Assembly (NCBI RefSeq): GCF_012726235.1
Contig: NZ_JAASAH010000007.1
Span: 1-64,000 of the forward strand
Direction of reading: 5' to 3'
Source of the DNA: Streptomyces sp. HNM0574
GTDB taxonomy: Bacteria; Actinomycetota; Actinomycetes; Streptomycetales; Streptomycetaceae
Length of the DNA stretch: 64,000 nucleotides
Shown here: positions 1-7,669 of the stretch, piece after piece
Layout of the letters: every line of letters begins with the position of its first letter
Position numbering within the stretch: the first letter of the stretch is position 1
Notes under the pieces: generated by a model
What the model saw: the letters and a program-made list of their open reading frames with translations, nothing else
What the model was told of the DNA's origin: nothing
The model's database searches: none
Made by a program: the position numbers and the translations under genes

Positions 1-275
1 CGGCGGGGCGCCTTCCGGCGTTGGCCTTTACTTTAGTGGATCTTCCCGGAGGCTCAAAATCGAGCCGGCGGAATCGAATTGCGTACACACGTGTCCCAGG
101 GACGCGAGCACACGACAATCCGCCCCGGAAAAGGGGGATCGTGCTGAAGTAATGGGTTGCCGTCGGACGGCGAGGAGTGCTGCCGGGGAGCGCATCGGCT
201 CGCTGGCAACTCGGAGAACACTACGGATCCGTGAACCCCGTGTCAACCGAGGCCGGCGGGACGGCGTCGGCCGCG

Positions 276-812
276 TCAGTCCAGGTCGGTGAGGCGGCCG
301 CCGGCGTCCGGCTGGGCGTGCTCGACGCGGCGCAGCAGGCGGGTCAGGAAGTCGCCGAGCTGGGCCCGTTCGTCGCCGCCGAAGTCCTGGAGGAGTTCCT
401 CCTCGAAGACGGATGCCTTGCGCATGACCTGGAGCCACTTCTCGCGGCCCTCGTCGGTGATGCCGACGATGACGCGTACGCGGTTGTCGGGGTCGCGTTC
501 CCTGGTGACCAGGCCCTGGTCGAGCATGCGGTCGATGCGGTGGGTCATCGCGGCGGGGGTGAGGCCGAGGCGGCGGGCGATGGTGCCGGGCCACAGCTGG
601 TACGGCCGGCCCGCCATCACCAGCGCCTTGAGCACTTCGTACTCGGCGCTGCCCAGGCCGAGGGTGGCGAGCTGGCGTCCGTAGGCGACGCTCAGGCGTC
701 GGTCGAGGCGGCTGACTGCGTTGACGACCTTCTCCACCTGGGGGTCCAGGTCGCGGTATTCGCGCTGGTAGATCGCGATCTGTTCGTCGAGGGTGGGTTC
801 GGGCTCCGGCAT
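276..812 (-). CDS. MarR family transcriptional regulator
   Basis: A 178-aa winged-helix regulator of the MarR family. The helix-turn-helix lies around residues 60-105 (GTIARRLGLTPAAMTHRIDR), followed by a wing with LVTRERDPDNRVRV, the usual MarR DxRxxxV pattern. The ATG at 812 was chosen because the protein begins with a family-like acidic helix there; the open frame upstream of it is low-complexity high-GC read-through. It is divergent from an MFS transporter, the classical layout for a MarR repressor and its efflux target. From memory, S. avermitilis SAV4189 and S. coelicolor SCO4122 have the same arrangement. The ligand is unknown. Confidence 0.92.
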   Translation of the reverse strand: MPEPEPTLDEQIAIYQREYRDLDPQVEKVVNAVSRLDRRLSVAYGRQLATLGLGSAEYEVLKALVMAGRPYQLWPGTIARRLGLTPAAMTHRIDRMLDQGLVTRERDPDNRVRVIVGITDEGREKWLQVMRKASVFEEELLQDFGGDERAQLGDFLTRLLRRVEHAQPDAGGRLTDLD

Positions 813-864
813 GGTGCGGAGTATTCCATGGCAGCTGTTCGCCTTGAAGCCTTGCTCTGTGTAG

Positions 865-890
865 ACTTTAGCGTCGAACTTTAGCGTTGA
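865..890. promoter_or_regulatory. Tandem 13-bp direct repeat, likely MarR operator
   Basis: Two adjacent copies of ACTTTAGCGTYGA (865-877 and 878-890) differ at one base. They lie in the divergent gap between the marR start (812) and the MFS start (1038). They are AT-richer than the surroundings. Position and repetition suggest an operator/promoter controlling both genes; this is inference, with no experimental support here. Confidence 0.5.
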
Positions 891-1037
891 ACTCTGCCGC
901 GTCTTCCGCCGAGGTTCGTCCCCCTCTCCGTACGGCCGGCGCGTGCTGCCGGTGCGGGGCGGGGCCGCGCGGGGGCTCCCGCGGATCCGATCGTTCGTCC
1001 CGGCCGGGCCGGGGCCTGTTCTGCAAGGAAGGTGAGT

Positions 1038-2357
1038 GTGACCGCGGCACTGGGCGCGACTCTGCGCCGGATCCAGCTCGGGAACGCCCTCGCGGCGTTC
1101 GGCAACGGCTTCACGATGCCGTACCTCTTCGTCTACACCTCGCGGGTGCGCGACCTGGGCGACACCACCGCCGGCGCCGTGCTGGCGGTCTTCGCCGCGG
1201 CCGCGCTCGCGGTCCTGCCCTTCACCGGGCGGGTGATCGACCGGCGCGGGCCGATGCCGGTGGCGTACCTCGGTGCGTTCGCGGCGGCCGCCGGTGCGCT
1301 GGGCTTCGGGCTGTCCTCGACGGCGCCGTCCGTGCTGGCCTCGGCGGGGCTGATGGGTGCGGGTATCGCGGTGCTGCAGCCCGCGCTCGCGACGATGATC
1401 GTCCGGTGCTCGACCACGACGACGCGCTCGCGTGCCTTCGCGACGCAGTTCTTCCTCAACAACCTCGGCCTGGGTATCGGCGGGCTGATCGGCGGGCTGC
1501 TGGTGGACGACACCTCTCCGTCGAGCTTCACGCTGCTGTTCACCGTCGAGGCGACGATGTTCCTGGTGCTGGCGGCCGTCTTCTCGACCGTGCGGCTGCC
1601 CGCCGCTCCGCGGGCCGACGTGGTGACCGGGGCCGGAAAGGCGAAGCCGCACGGGGGCTGGGCTGTGCTGCTGCAGGACCGGTCGATGGTGCTGCTGTGC
1701 GTGCTCGGGTTCGTGATCTTCTTCGCCTGCTACGGGCAGTTCGAGTCGGGGCTCGCCGCGTACGCGGTGGAGGTCAGCCATGTGTCGACCTCGACGCTGG
1801 GCATGGCGCTGGCGGCCAACACCGCCGTCATCGTCATCGCGCAGTTCGCGGTGCTGAAGCTCGTGGAGCGGCAGCGGCGTACGCGGGTGATCGCGTTCGT
1901 GGGGATGATCTGGACGGTGGCCTGGCTGGCGGCGGGTGCGTCGGGGCTCGTGCACGGCGCGCAGGCGGTCGCGACGGCGCTGCTGATCTCGACGTACGCC
2001 CTGTTCGGGCTGGGTGAGGCGCTGTTGTCGCCGACGGTGGCTCCGCTGGTGGCGGATCTGGCGCCGAACCGGCTGGTGGGGCAGTACAACTCGGCGTTCG
2101 CGCTGGTGAAGCAGCTGGCGCTGGCGGTCGGTCCGGCCGTGGGCGGGCTGATGGCCGCGGGCGGTGCGTTCGCGGCGTACATCGTGATGCTGGTGCTGTG
2201 CTCGATCGGGGTGAGTGTGCTGGCGCTGGTGCTGCGGCGGAGGCTGACGTCCGCGCAGGATCTGCCGTACCGGGCCTCGACGGTGGTGGCCTCGGGTGAG
2301 CCGGCGGACGGTGTGCACCGGGAGACCGGGGAGCTGGAGACGGCCGGCGTGCGCTGA
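1038..2357 (+). CDS. MFS transporter (drug efflux type)
   Basis: A 439-aa major facilitator superfamily protein with about 12 hydrophobic segments. It has the MFS loop 2-3 signature (TGRVIDRRGPMPV, about residues 60-72) and a central cytoplasmic linker near 190-210. A GTG at 1032 is also in frame, but GGAAGG at 1027-1032 is well spaced only for the GTG at 1038, so 1038 is preferred. It is divergent from the MarR regulator, suggesting regulated efflux of a small molecule at the plasma membrane. The substrate cannot be read from the sequence. Confidence 0.9.
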   Translation: MTAALGATLRRIQLGNALAAFGNGFTMPYLFVYTSRVRDLGDTTAGAVLAVFAAAALAVLPFTGRVIDRRGPMPVAYLGAFAAAAGALGFGLSSTAPSVLASAGLMGAGIAVLQPALATMIVRCSTTTTRSRAFATQFFLNNLGLGIGGLIGGLLVDDTSPSSFTLLFTVEATMFLVLAAVFSTVRLPAAPRADVVTGAGKAKPHGGWAVLLQDRSMVLLCVLGFVIFFACYGQFESGLAAYAVEVSHVSTSTLGMALAANTAVIVIAQFAVLKLVERQRRTRVIAFVGMIWTVAWLAAGASGLVHGAQAVATALLISTYALFGLGEALLSPTVAPLVADLAPNRLVGQYNSAFALVKQLALAVGPAVGGLMAAGGAFAAYIVMLVLCSIGVSVLALVLRRRLTSAQDLPYRASTVVASGEPADGVHRETGELETAGVR

Positions 2358-2430
2358 GCGGGGCGGTCGTGAGGGGCCGGGCGGGACCTGAGGGGTCCTG
2401 CCCGGCCCTTCTGCGTGTGCGGCGGACGGG

Positions 2431-4323
2431 TCAGGTGTCGCCGGGGAGGGCGAATTCGCACCAGACGGCCTTGCCGCCGTCGGGGGTGCGGCGGGAGCCC
2501 CAGGCGGAGGCGATGGTGGCGACGATGGAGATGCCGCGGCCGGCCTCGTCCACGGCTTCTGCGCGGCGGCGGCGCGGGAGGTGTTCGTTGCCGTCGGTGA
2601 CCTCGACGATCAGCCGCCGGTCGGTGCGGCGCAGGCGGAGCCGCATGGGCGGGGTGCCGTGCTGGAGGGAGTTGGCGACGAGTTCGCTGGCGGCGAGGAC
2701 GCCGAGGTCGTGCAGTTCGCGGGGGAAGCGCCAGGAGGAGAGGACTCCGGAGGCGAAGGCGCGGGCGCGCGGGGCGGCTTCGGTGCCGCCGAGCAGGTCG
2801 AGCGCGGCGTTGTGGAACAGCTCGGCGTCGGCTCCGGTGCGTTCCGGGTGCTGGAGGACGAGGACGGCGACGTCGTCGTCGTGTTCGGCGGTGATGCCGA
2901 GGGAGCGGAGCAGGCGGTCGCAGATGACCTCGGGGGCTCCGGTGGCGCCGGCGAAGGCGTGTTCCAGGGCTTCGACTCCGTCGTCGATGTCGGCGTCGCG
3001 GCGTTCGACGAGGCCGTCGGTGTAGAGGACGGCGGCGGATCCCGGGGTGAAGGGCAGGGCGGCGGAGGTGTGCTGCCAGCCGCCGGTGCCGAGGGGCGGG
3101 CCGGTCGGTTCGGGGGCGCGGCAGACGGTGCCGTCGGGGGTGCGGACGACGACGGGGAGGTGGCCTGCGGAGGCGTAGTCGAGGCGTTGCTCGTTGGGGT
3201 CGTGGACGGCGTAGACGCAGGTGGCGATCTGGCTGGAATCGATCTCGGCGGCGAGTCCGTCGAGGAGTTGGAGCACCTCGTGGGGTGGCAGGTCGAGGCG
3301 GGCGTAGGCGCGGACGGCGGTGCGGAGCTGGCCCATGACGGCGGCGGCGCGGACGCCGCGGCCCATGACGTCGCCGATGACGAGGGCGGTGCGGCCGGCG
3401 CCGAGGGTGATGACGTCGTACCAGTCGCCGCCGACGGCGGCTTCCGTACCGCCCGGCTGGTACGTGGCGGCGACGCGGAGGTCGTCGGGCTGTTCGAGTT
3501 CCTGCGGGAGGAGGCTGCGCTGGAGGGTGACGGCGGCTTCGCGCTGGCGGCGTTCGCTGGCGCGGAGGCGTTCGGCGGATTCGACCTGGTCGGTGACGTC
3601 GGCGGCGAAGATGAGGACCCCGTTGTCGCCGGCGGCGGTGATGGGGGTGCAGGTGAAGGTGTAGAAGCCGTCGCGTGCGGGGTCGTGGTGGGGGCCGCCG
3701 GGGGCGCGGCGGGTGCCGGGTACGCGGCGGGACTTGACGGTGCGGGGCTTGCCGCCGCGCAGCACCTGGTCCATGAGCGGGAGGAGGCCGAGTTCGACGA
3801 GTTCGGGCAGGGCGTCGCGGGCGGCGGCGCCGGGCGGCCGGGGGCCGAAGAGTTCGGTGTAGGCGTCGTTGACGTAGGCGATGCGGTGGTCGGGGCCGTG
3901 CACGACGGCGGCGAGGGCGGGGACCTGGCCGAGCAGGTCGTGCACGGACAGCGCGTCGATGCTGCGGGTGACCAGGGCGCTGTGCGGGGCGGGCGCTTCG
4001 GTGGCGGCGGGGTCGGGTGCGGGGCCGCCGCGGGCCGGGGGAACGGAGGCGTCGGCGGGCGCGGGGGACGTGGGGTCGGCGCTTTCGGCGGGGCGTGCGC
4101 CCTGTGCCGGCTCCCCTTCGTGGCCGGTGGGCCGGTCGGTGCCGGCAGCGGTGGGGTGGGGCTCCGCAGGTGCGTCCGGGTGGGGGTCCGCGGTGCGGGA
4201 GGTGCCGCGTCCGGGCGGGGTGCCGCCGCTGTCGGACTGCTGCCGCGCCCGCGTGGCTGCCTGCGCGGCGGCAGTACGCCGCTGTGTGCCGGGCAGTCGG
4301 GCGCTCCAGCGCGTGAAGTTCAC
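2431..4323 (-). CDS. PAS - SpoIIE/PP2C phosphatase - HATPase signalling protein
   Basis: A 630-aa multidomain regulator. Residues 1-115 are low-complexity. A PAS-like domain follows (about 120-250, with VVHGPDHRIAYVNDAYTELF). Next is a SpoIIE-type PP2C phosphatase (about 270-490) with GGDWYDV, GDVMGRGVRAA, YASAGHLP, LYTDGLVE and DDDVAVLV. The C-terminal RsbW-like HATPase (about 510-625) has ASELVANSLQHG as N box and GRGISIV as G box. Such proteins usually act in partner switching on anti-sigma-factor antagonists, combining dephosphorylation with kinase-like function. The PAS domain suggests a sensed cofactor or redox input. The start is GTG at 4323. No antagonist gene is adjacent. Confidence 0.9.
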   Translation of the reverse strand: MNFTRWSARLPGTQRRTAAAQAATRARQQSDSGGTPPGRGTSRTADPHPDAPAEPHPTAAGTDRPTGHEGEPAQGARPAESADPTSPAPADASVPPARGGPAPDPAATEAPAPHSALVTRSIDALSVHDLLGQVPALAAVVHGPDHRIAYVNDAYTELFGPRPPGAAARDALPELVELGLLPLMDQVLRGGKPRTVKSRRVPGTRRAPGGPHHDPARDGFYTFTCTPITAAGDNGVLIFAADVTDQVESAERLRASERRQREAAVTLQRSLLPQELEQPDDLRVAATYQPGGTEAAVGGDWYDVITLGAGRTALVIGDVMGRGVRAAAVMGQLRTAVRAYARLDLPPHEVLQLLDGLAAEIDSSQIATCVYAVHDPNEQRLDYASAGHLPVVVRTPDGTVCRAPEPTGPPLGTGGWQHTSAALPFTPGSAAVLYTDGLVERRDADIDDGVEALEHAFAGATGAPEVICDRLLRSLGITAEHDDDVAVLVLQHPERTGADAELFHNAALDLLGGTEAAPRARAFASGVLSSWRFPRELHDLGVLAASELVANSLQHGTPPMRLRLRRTDRRLIVEVTDGNEHLPRRRRAEAVDEAGRGISIVATIASAWGSRRTPDGGKAVWCEFALPGDT

Positions 4324-4473
4324 GTCGTCCGATTCCTTGTGTTGTCCGGGTACGGCCCGGGGCGGGCCGTCGCGTTGTCACTCTGTGCAGATGCGGGTCA
4401 ACCCATGGTCACACGAGCAGTGTGCTCCGCTGTGCTGACATCCGCCGCGGGCTCGGCCCGCCGCCGGGGTCCC

Positions 4474-5949
4474 TCAACTGCCGTGCGCCGGGCCCGTCTC
4501 GGCGTTCCCGTCGCCCTTGCCGCCGGCCGCGCTCTCGAACTCGGCGCGGGGGTGTTCGAGCGAGCCGAGGGAGACGATCTCCCGTTTGAAGAGCCCCGCA
4601 AGGGTCCATTCGGCGAGCACGCGGGCCTTTCTGTTGACGGTGGGCACGCGGCTGAGGTGGTACGCCCGGTGCATGAACCAGGCCGGTACGCCCTTCAGCT
4701 TCCGCCCGTAGACGTGCGCGACGCCCTTGTGCAGCCCGAGGGAGGCGACCGATCCCGCGTAGGCGTGACGGTAGTCGGTCGGCTCGGCTCCCTGTAGGGA
4801 GGCGGCGAGATTGTCGGCCAGGCGGCGGGCCTGGCGTACGGCGTGCTGGGCGTTGGGGGCGCAGAGTGCGCCGGGGGTGCCCGCCTCCTCGGCGACGAGG
4901 TCGGGGACGGCGGCGGCGTCGCCCGCCGACCAGGCGTGTTCGACGCCGGCGACGCGGAGTTGGGCGGTGCAGTCGAGCCGGCCTCTGCCGTTGAGCGGCA
5001 GTCCGGAGGCGGCGAGGACGGGGTGCGGTTTCACGCCGGCCGTCCAGACCAGGGTGCGGGCGGGGTGGCGGGAGCCGTCGTCGAGGACGGCGACGCGGTT
5101 CTCGCAGGATTCGAGGCGGGTCTCCAGGCGTACGTCGATGTTGCGGCCGCGCAGCTCGCGCAGTGCGTACCGGCCCATCTCCTCGCCGACTTCGGGGAGG
5201 ATGCGGTCGCTGGCCTCGACGAGCAGGAACTTCATCTCGTCGGGGCGGAGGTTGTGGTAGTAGCGGCAGGCGTAGCGGGCCATGTCCTCCAGTTCGGCGA
5301 GGGCTTCGACGCCCGCGTAGCCGCCGCCGACGAAGACGAAGGTCAGCGCGGAGTCGCGGACGGCGGGGTCGCGGGTGGAGGAGGCGATGTCGAGCTGTTC
5401 CAGGACGTGGTTGCGCAGTCCGATGGCCTCCTCGACGGTCTTGAAGCCGATGCCGTGCTCGGCGAGGCCGGGCACGGGGAGGGTGCGGGAGACGGAGCCG
5501 GGTGCGAGGACGAGTTCGCTGTAGGGGAGCTCGACGGTGCCGCCGCCCTCCTCCTCGGTGGCGAGCGTCCTGATGTGCGCGACGCGGCGTTCGTGGTCGA
5601 CGGACTCGGCCTCGCCGACGACGACTTGGCAGTGCGGCAGGACGCGGCGCAGCGGGACGACGACGTGGCGCGGCGAGATCGATCCGGCGGCGGCCTCGGG
5701 CAGGAACGGCTGGTACGTCATGTACGGGTCGGGGCTGACGACGACGATCTGCACGGCGTCGGGGGGCTGCGCGGGCTCCGCTCCGGTTTCCGTTCGTGGG
5801 GCGGGAGTTGTGCCGGGCGCGGGGGCGGCCCAGCCGTTCCGCTTCAGCTGCCGCCTGAGCTTTTGTTGGAGGCGGAGGGCGGTGTACATGCCCACGTAGC
5901 CGCCGCCGATCACGAGGATGCGCGCAGGTTCCTTCGTCGCCTTCGTCAC
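4474..5949 (-). CDS. ndh: Type II NADH dehydrogenase (FAD-dependent oxidoreductase)
   Basis: A 491-aa protein of the NDH-2 family: a membrane-associated, non-proton-pumping NADH:quinone oxidoreductase. Two Rossmann nucleotide-binding motifs are visible: ILVIGGGYVGMYTALRLQ near the N terminus (FAD) and FVFVGGGYAGVEALAEL near residue 190 (NADH). The FAD-family signatures TLVWTAGVKPHPV and AWSAGDAAAVPD follow. A Pro/Ala/Thr-rich insert of about 30 residues splits the first Rossmann fold after the P-loop helix. The start was placed at GTG 5949, just before the first strand; upstream in-frame residues are not family-like. It is divergent from the atrA-like gene, as I recall for S. coelicolor. Confidence 0.88.
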   Translation of the reverse strand: MTKATKEPARILVIGGGYVGMYTALRLQQKLRRQLKRNGWAAPAPGTTPAPRTETGAEPAQPPDAVQIVVVSPDPYMTYQPFLPEAAAGSISPRHVVVPLRRVLPHCQVVVGEAESVDHERRVAHIRTLATEEEGGGTVELPYSELVLAPGSVSRTLPVPGLAEHGIGFKTVEEAIGLRNHVLEQLDIASSTRDPAVRDSALTFVFVGGGYAGVEALAELEDMARYACRYYHNLRPDEMKFLLVEASDRILPEVGEEMGRYALRELRGRNIDVRLETRLESCENRVAVLDDGSRHPARTLVWTAGVKPHPVLAASGLPLNGRGRLDCTAQLRVAGVEHAWSAGDAAAVPDLVAEEAGTPGALCAPNAQHAVRQARRLADNLAASLQGAEPTDYRHAYAGSVASLGLHKGVAHVYGRKLKGVPAWFMHRAYHLSRVPTVNRKARVLAEWTLAGLFKREIVSLGSLEHPRAEFESAAGGKGDGNAETGPAHGS

Positions 5950-6291
5950 CCGTCCATGACGCACCCGCGGTCCGGGGTTTGTCCACAGGCACACGAACTT
6001 GTGTGACCGGTGGAGGTGAAAGCTCCGCTCGGCGGTACGGGGCGGCTCCGGTGGTGTCCTCGCAGCTCATGGCGGGTGGAGGGGGGCGTGGGGGCGGTTC
6101 GGGGAGCGGGTGGTGGGGGATCGGCCGGGGCGGGCCGGGGCCCCGGGCGGGCTACCCTCTTCTCTCCTGACCAGCCCTCAACTATGTTCGTAGCTCATCG
6201 GGTGCGGTATGTGGCGACCGGCACGGACGGCACCGGATGGTACGGAACGGGGGGTCTCCGGGGGGAGACATGGATTACCGGGGGAACACAT
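5950..6291. other. Intergenic region between ndh and atrA-like gene
   Basis: A 342-bp divergent promoter region. It contains a G-rich stretch (about 6065-6155) and a less GC-rich segment (about 6160-6215) that probably holds the atrA promoter. No convincing gene, hairpin or dyad was seen. Confidence 0.5.
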
Positions 6292-7281
6292 ATGCACATC
6301 CAGGGCATTCAGCACACGACACGTCCCCACGCCGAGGCGGCCGTCGACCCGGCCGCGGGCGGGACGCGTTCCGGCGCGGACACGGTCCCGGAGGGGGCGG
6401 CCGCGTTCACCGAGCGGGCGGCCACGGGCGTCCTCCCGGGGCAGGCGACTGACGGGCCGGTCGCGGCCGGCGTCGAGGAGGGCGAGCGGCCCGCGCCGAC
6501 CAGGGTCGACGCGAAGCGCAATCTCGAACACGTCCTGCGGGCCGCGCGCGAGGTCTTCGGCGAGCTGGGTTACGGCGCGCCGATGGAGGACGTCGCCCGC
6601 CGGGCGCGCGTCGGAGTCGGCACGGTCTACCGCCGCTTCCCGAGCAAGGACGTACTGGTCCGGCGGATAGCGCGGGAGGAGACGGCGCGGCTGGCCGAGC
6701 AGGCGCAGGCGGCGCTGGACCAGGAGGCCGACCCGTGGTCGGCGCTGGCGCGCTTCCTGCGGACGTCGGCGGCCTCGGGCGCGGGCAGGCTGCTGCCGCC
6801 GCCGATACTCCGGGCCGAGCCCTGGGGTGACGGGGCGCCGGACGGGACGGGCGGTACGGGCGGTACGGGCGCGGTCTCCGGGCGTGCGGAGGACGAGGGC
6901 GTGCGGGTGCCGCAGCAGCGGCACGTCGCGGCGGAGGGCGCCGCCCGTGGCGAGGTCTCGGGGCGGGCCGGGCAGCCGGGTCCCGGCGAGCCGCGGCTCG
7001 TGGGGCAGCGTCCGGCGCCGGACGCGGAGCGGCTTCCCGGGACGCCGTCGGTGCCCGCCGAGGACGACTCGGGTTCGGCCGAACTACTCGGTCTGGTCGG
7101 CGAGTTGGTGCAGCGCGCGCGGGACGCGGGAGAGCTGCGGGAGGACGTCACGGTGCGCGACGTCCTGCTGGTGCTCGCCACGGCCGCGCCTCCGCTGCCG
7201 GACGCGGGCCAGCAGGCGGCGGCGTCCAGGCGGCTGCTGGAGCTGCTGCTGGAGGGCCTGCGGCCGCGCGCCGCGCGCTGA
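6292..7281 (+). CDS. atrA: TetR family regulator, AtrA-like
   Basis: A 329-aa TetR-family regulator with an unusually long N-terminal tail. The TetR helix-turn-helix lies at about residues 70-130 (RNLEHVLRAAREVFGELGYG, then VGVGTVYRRFPSKDVLV). The C-terminal ligand domain is interrupted by a low-complexity Gly/Arg/Glu-rich insert (about 185-265). In Streptomyces, AtrA (SCO4118) activates actII-ORF4/strR-type pathway regulators and links antibiotic production to GlcNAc metabolism. The assignment rests on the recalled N-terminal MHIQ start, the HTH sequence and the ndh/sigma-factor neighbours. ATG 6292 follows a GGGGGA-rich segment. Orthology is likely but unverified. Confidence 0.78.
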   Translation: MHIQGIQHTTRPHAEAAVDPAAGGTRSGADTVPEGAAAFTERAATGVLPGQATDGPVAAGVEEGERPAPTRVDAKRNLEHVLRAAREVFGELGYGAPMEDVARRARVGVGTVYRRFPSKDVLVRRIAREETARLAEQAQAALDQEADPWSALARFLRTSAASGAGRLLPPPILRAEPWGDGAPDGTGGTGGTGAVSGRAEDEGVRVPQQRHVAAEGAARGEVSGRAGQPGPGEPRLVGQRPAPDAERLPGTPSVPAEDDSGSAELLGLVGELVQRARDAGELREDVTVRDVLLVLATAAPPLPDAGQQAAASRRLLELLLEGLRPRAAR

Positions 7282-7669
7282 CGTCCCGCCCGCCGTCCGT
7301 CGGCGCTCCGGGGTCCTCGCCGGCTCCGGGGCCGGCTCCGTCCTCGTGTGAGGTCACGTCGTCGGCGGGTGCCGGCCGGCCGTGCCGGTGTGCGGGGGTG
7401 CGAGTGCGGTGTCGTGCGGGGTGGCGGTGCGCGCGGGACAAAGGGGCGGCAATTACCGCAGAACTTCCGGGTTCCGCAACGTTCTTGTGCAAAGCCGGGC
7501 GGTGTGCGACGCGCTCGGGGATGATGCACCCGAGATACGGAAGCGCACCGCGGCCGCGTGCCGGCGTGCTCGGAAGGGTGGTTGCCGGGACCGAACGGCG
7601 GCCCCTTCACCGGGCTGTGGCACTCTGGCCCGGTGCTTGGCGGTAGCAGCGTGTACGGGGGCGCCTCTC
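7282..7669. other. Intergenic region upstream of the sigma-factor gene
   Basis: A 388-bp gap between the atrA-like gene and the sigma-factor gene. A relatively AT-rich stretch at about 7438-7495 carries GAACTTCC and GTTCCGCAAC elements that could belong to a promoter. No hairpin terminator or coding signal was identified. Confidence 0.45.

Noticed and set aside
2581-4797. Long plus-strand open frame opposite the PAS-PP2C gene
   Set aside because: Composition is Gly/Val/Asp/Ala-rich antisense of a convincing PP2C protein; high GC removes stop codons on the opposite strand.
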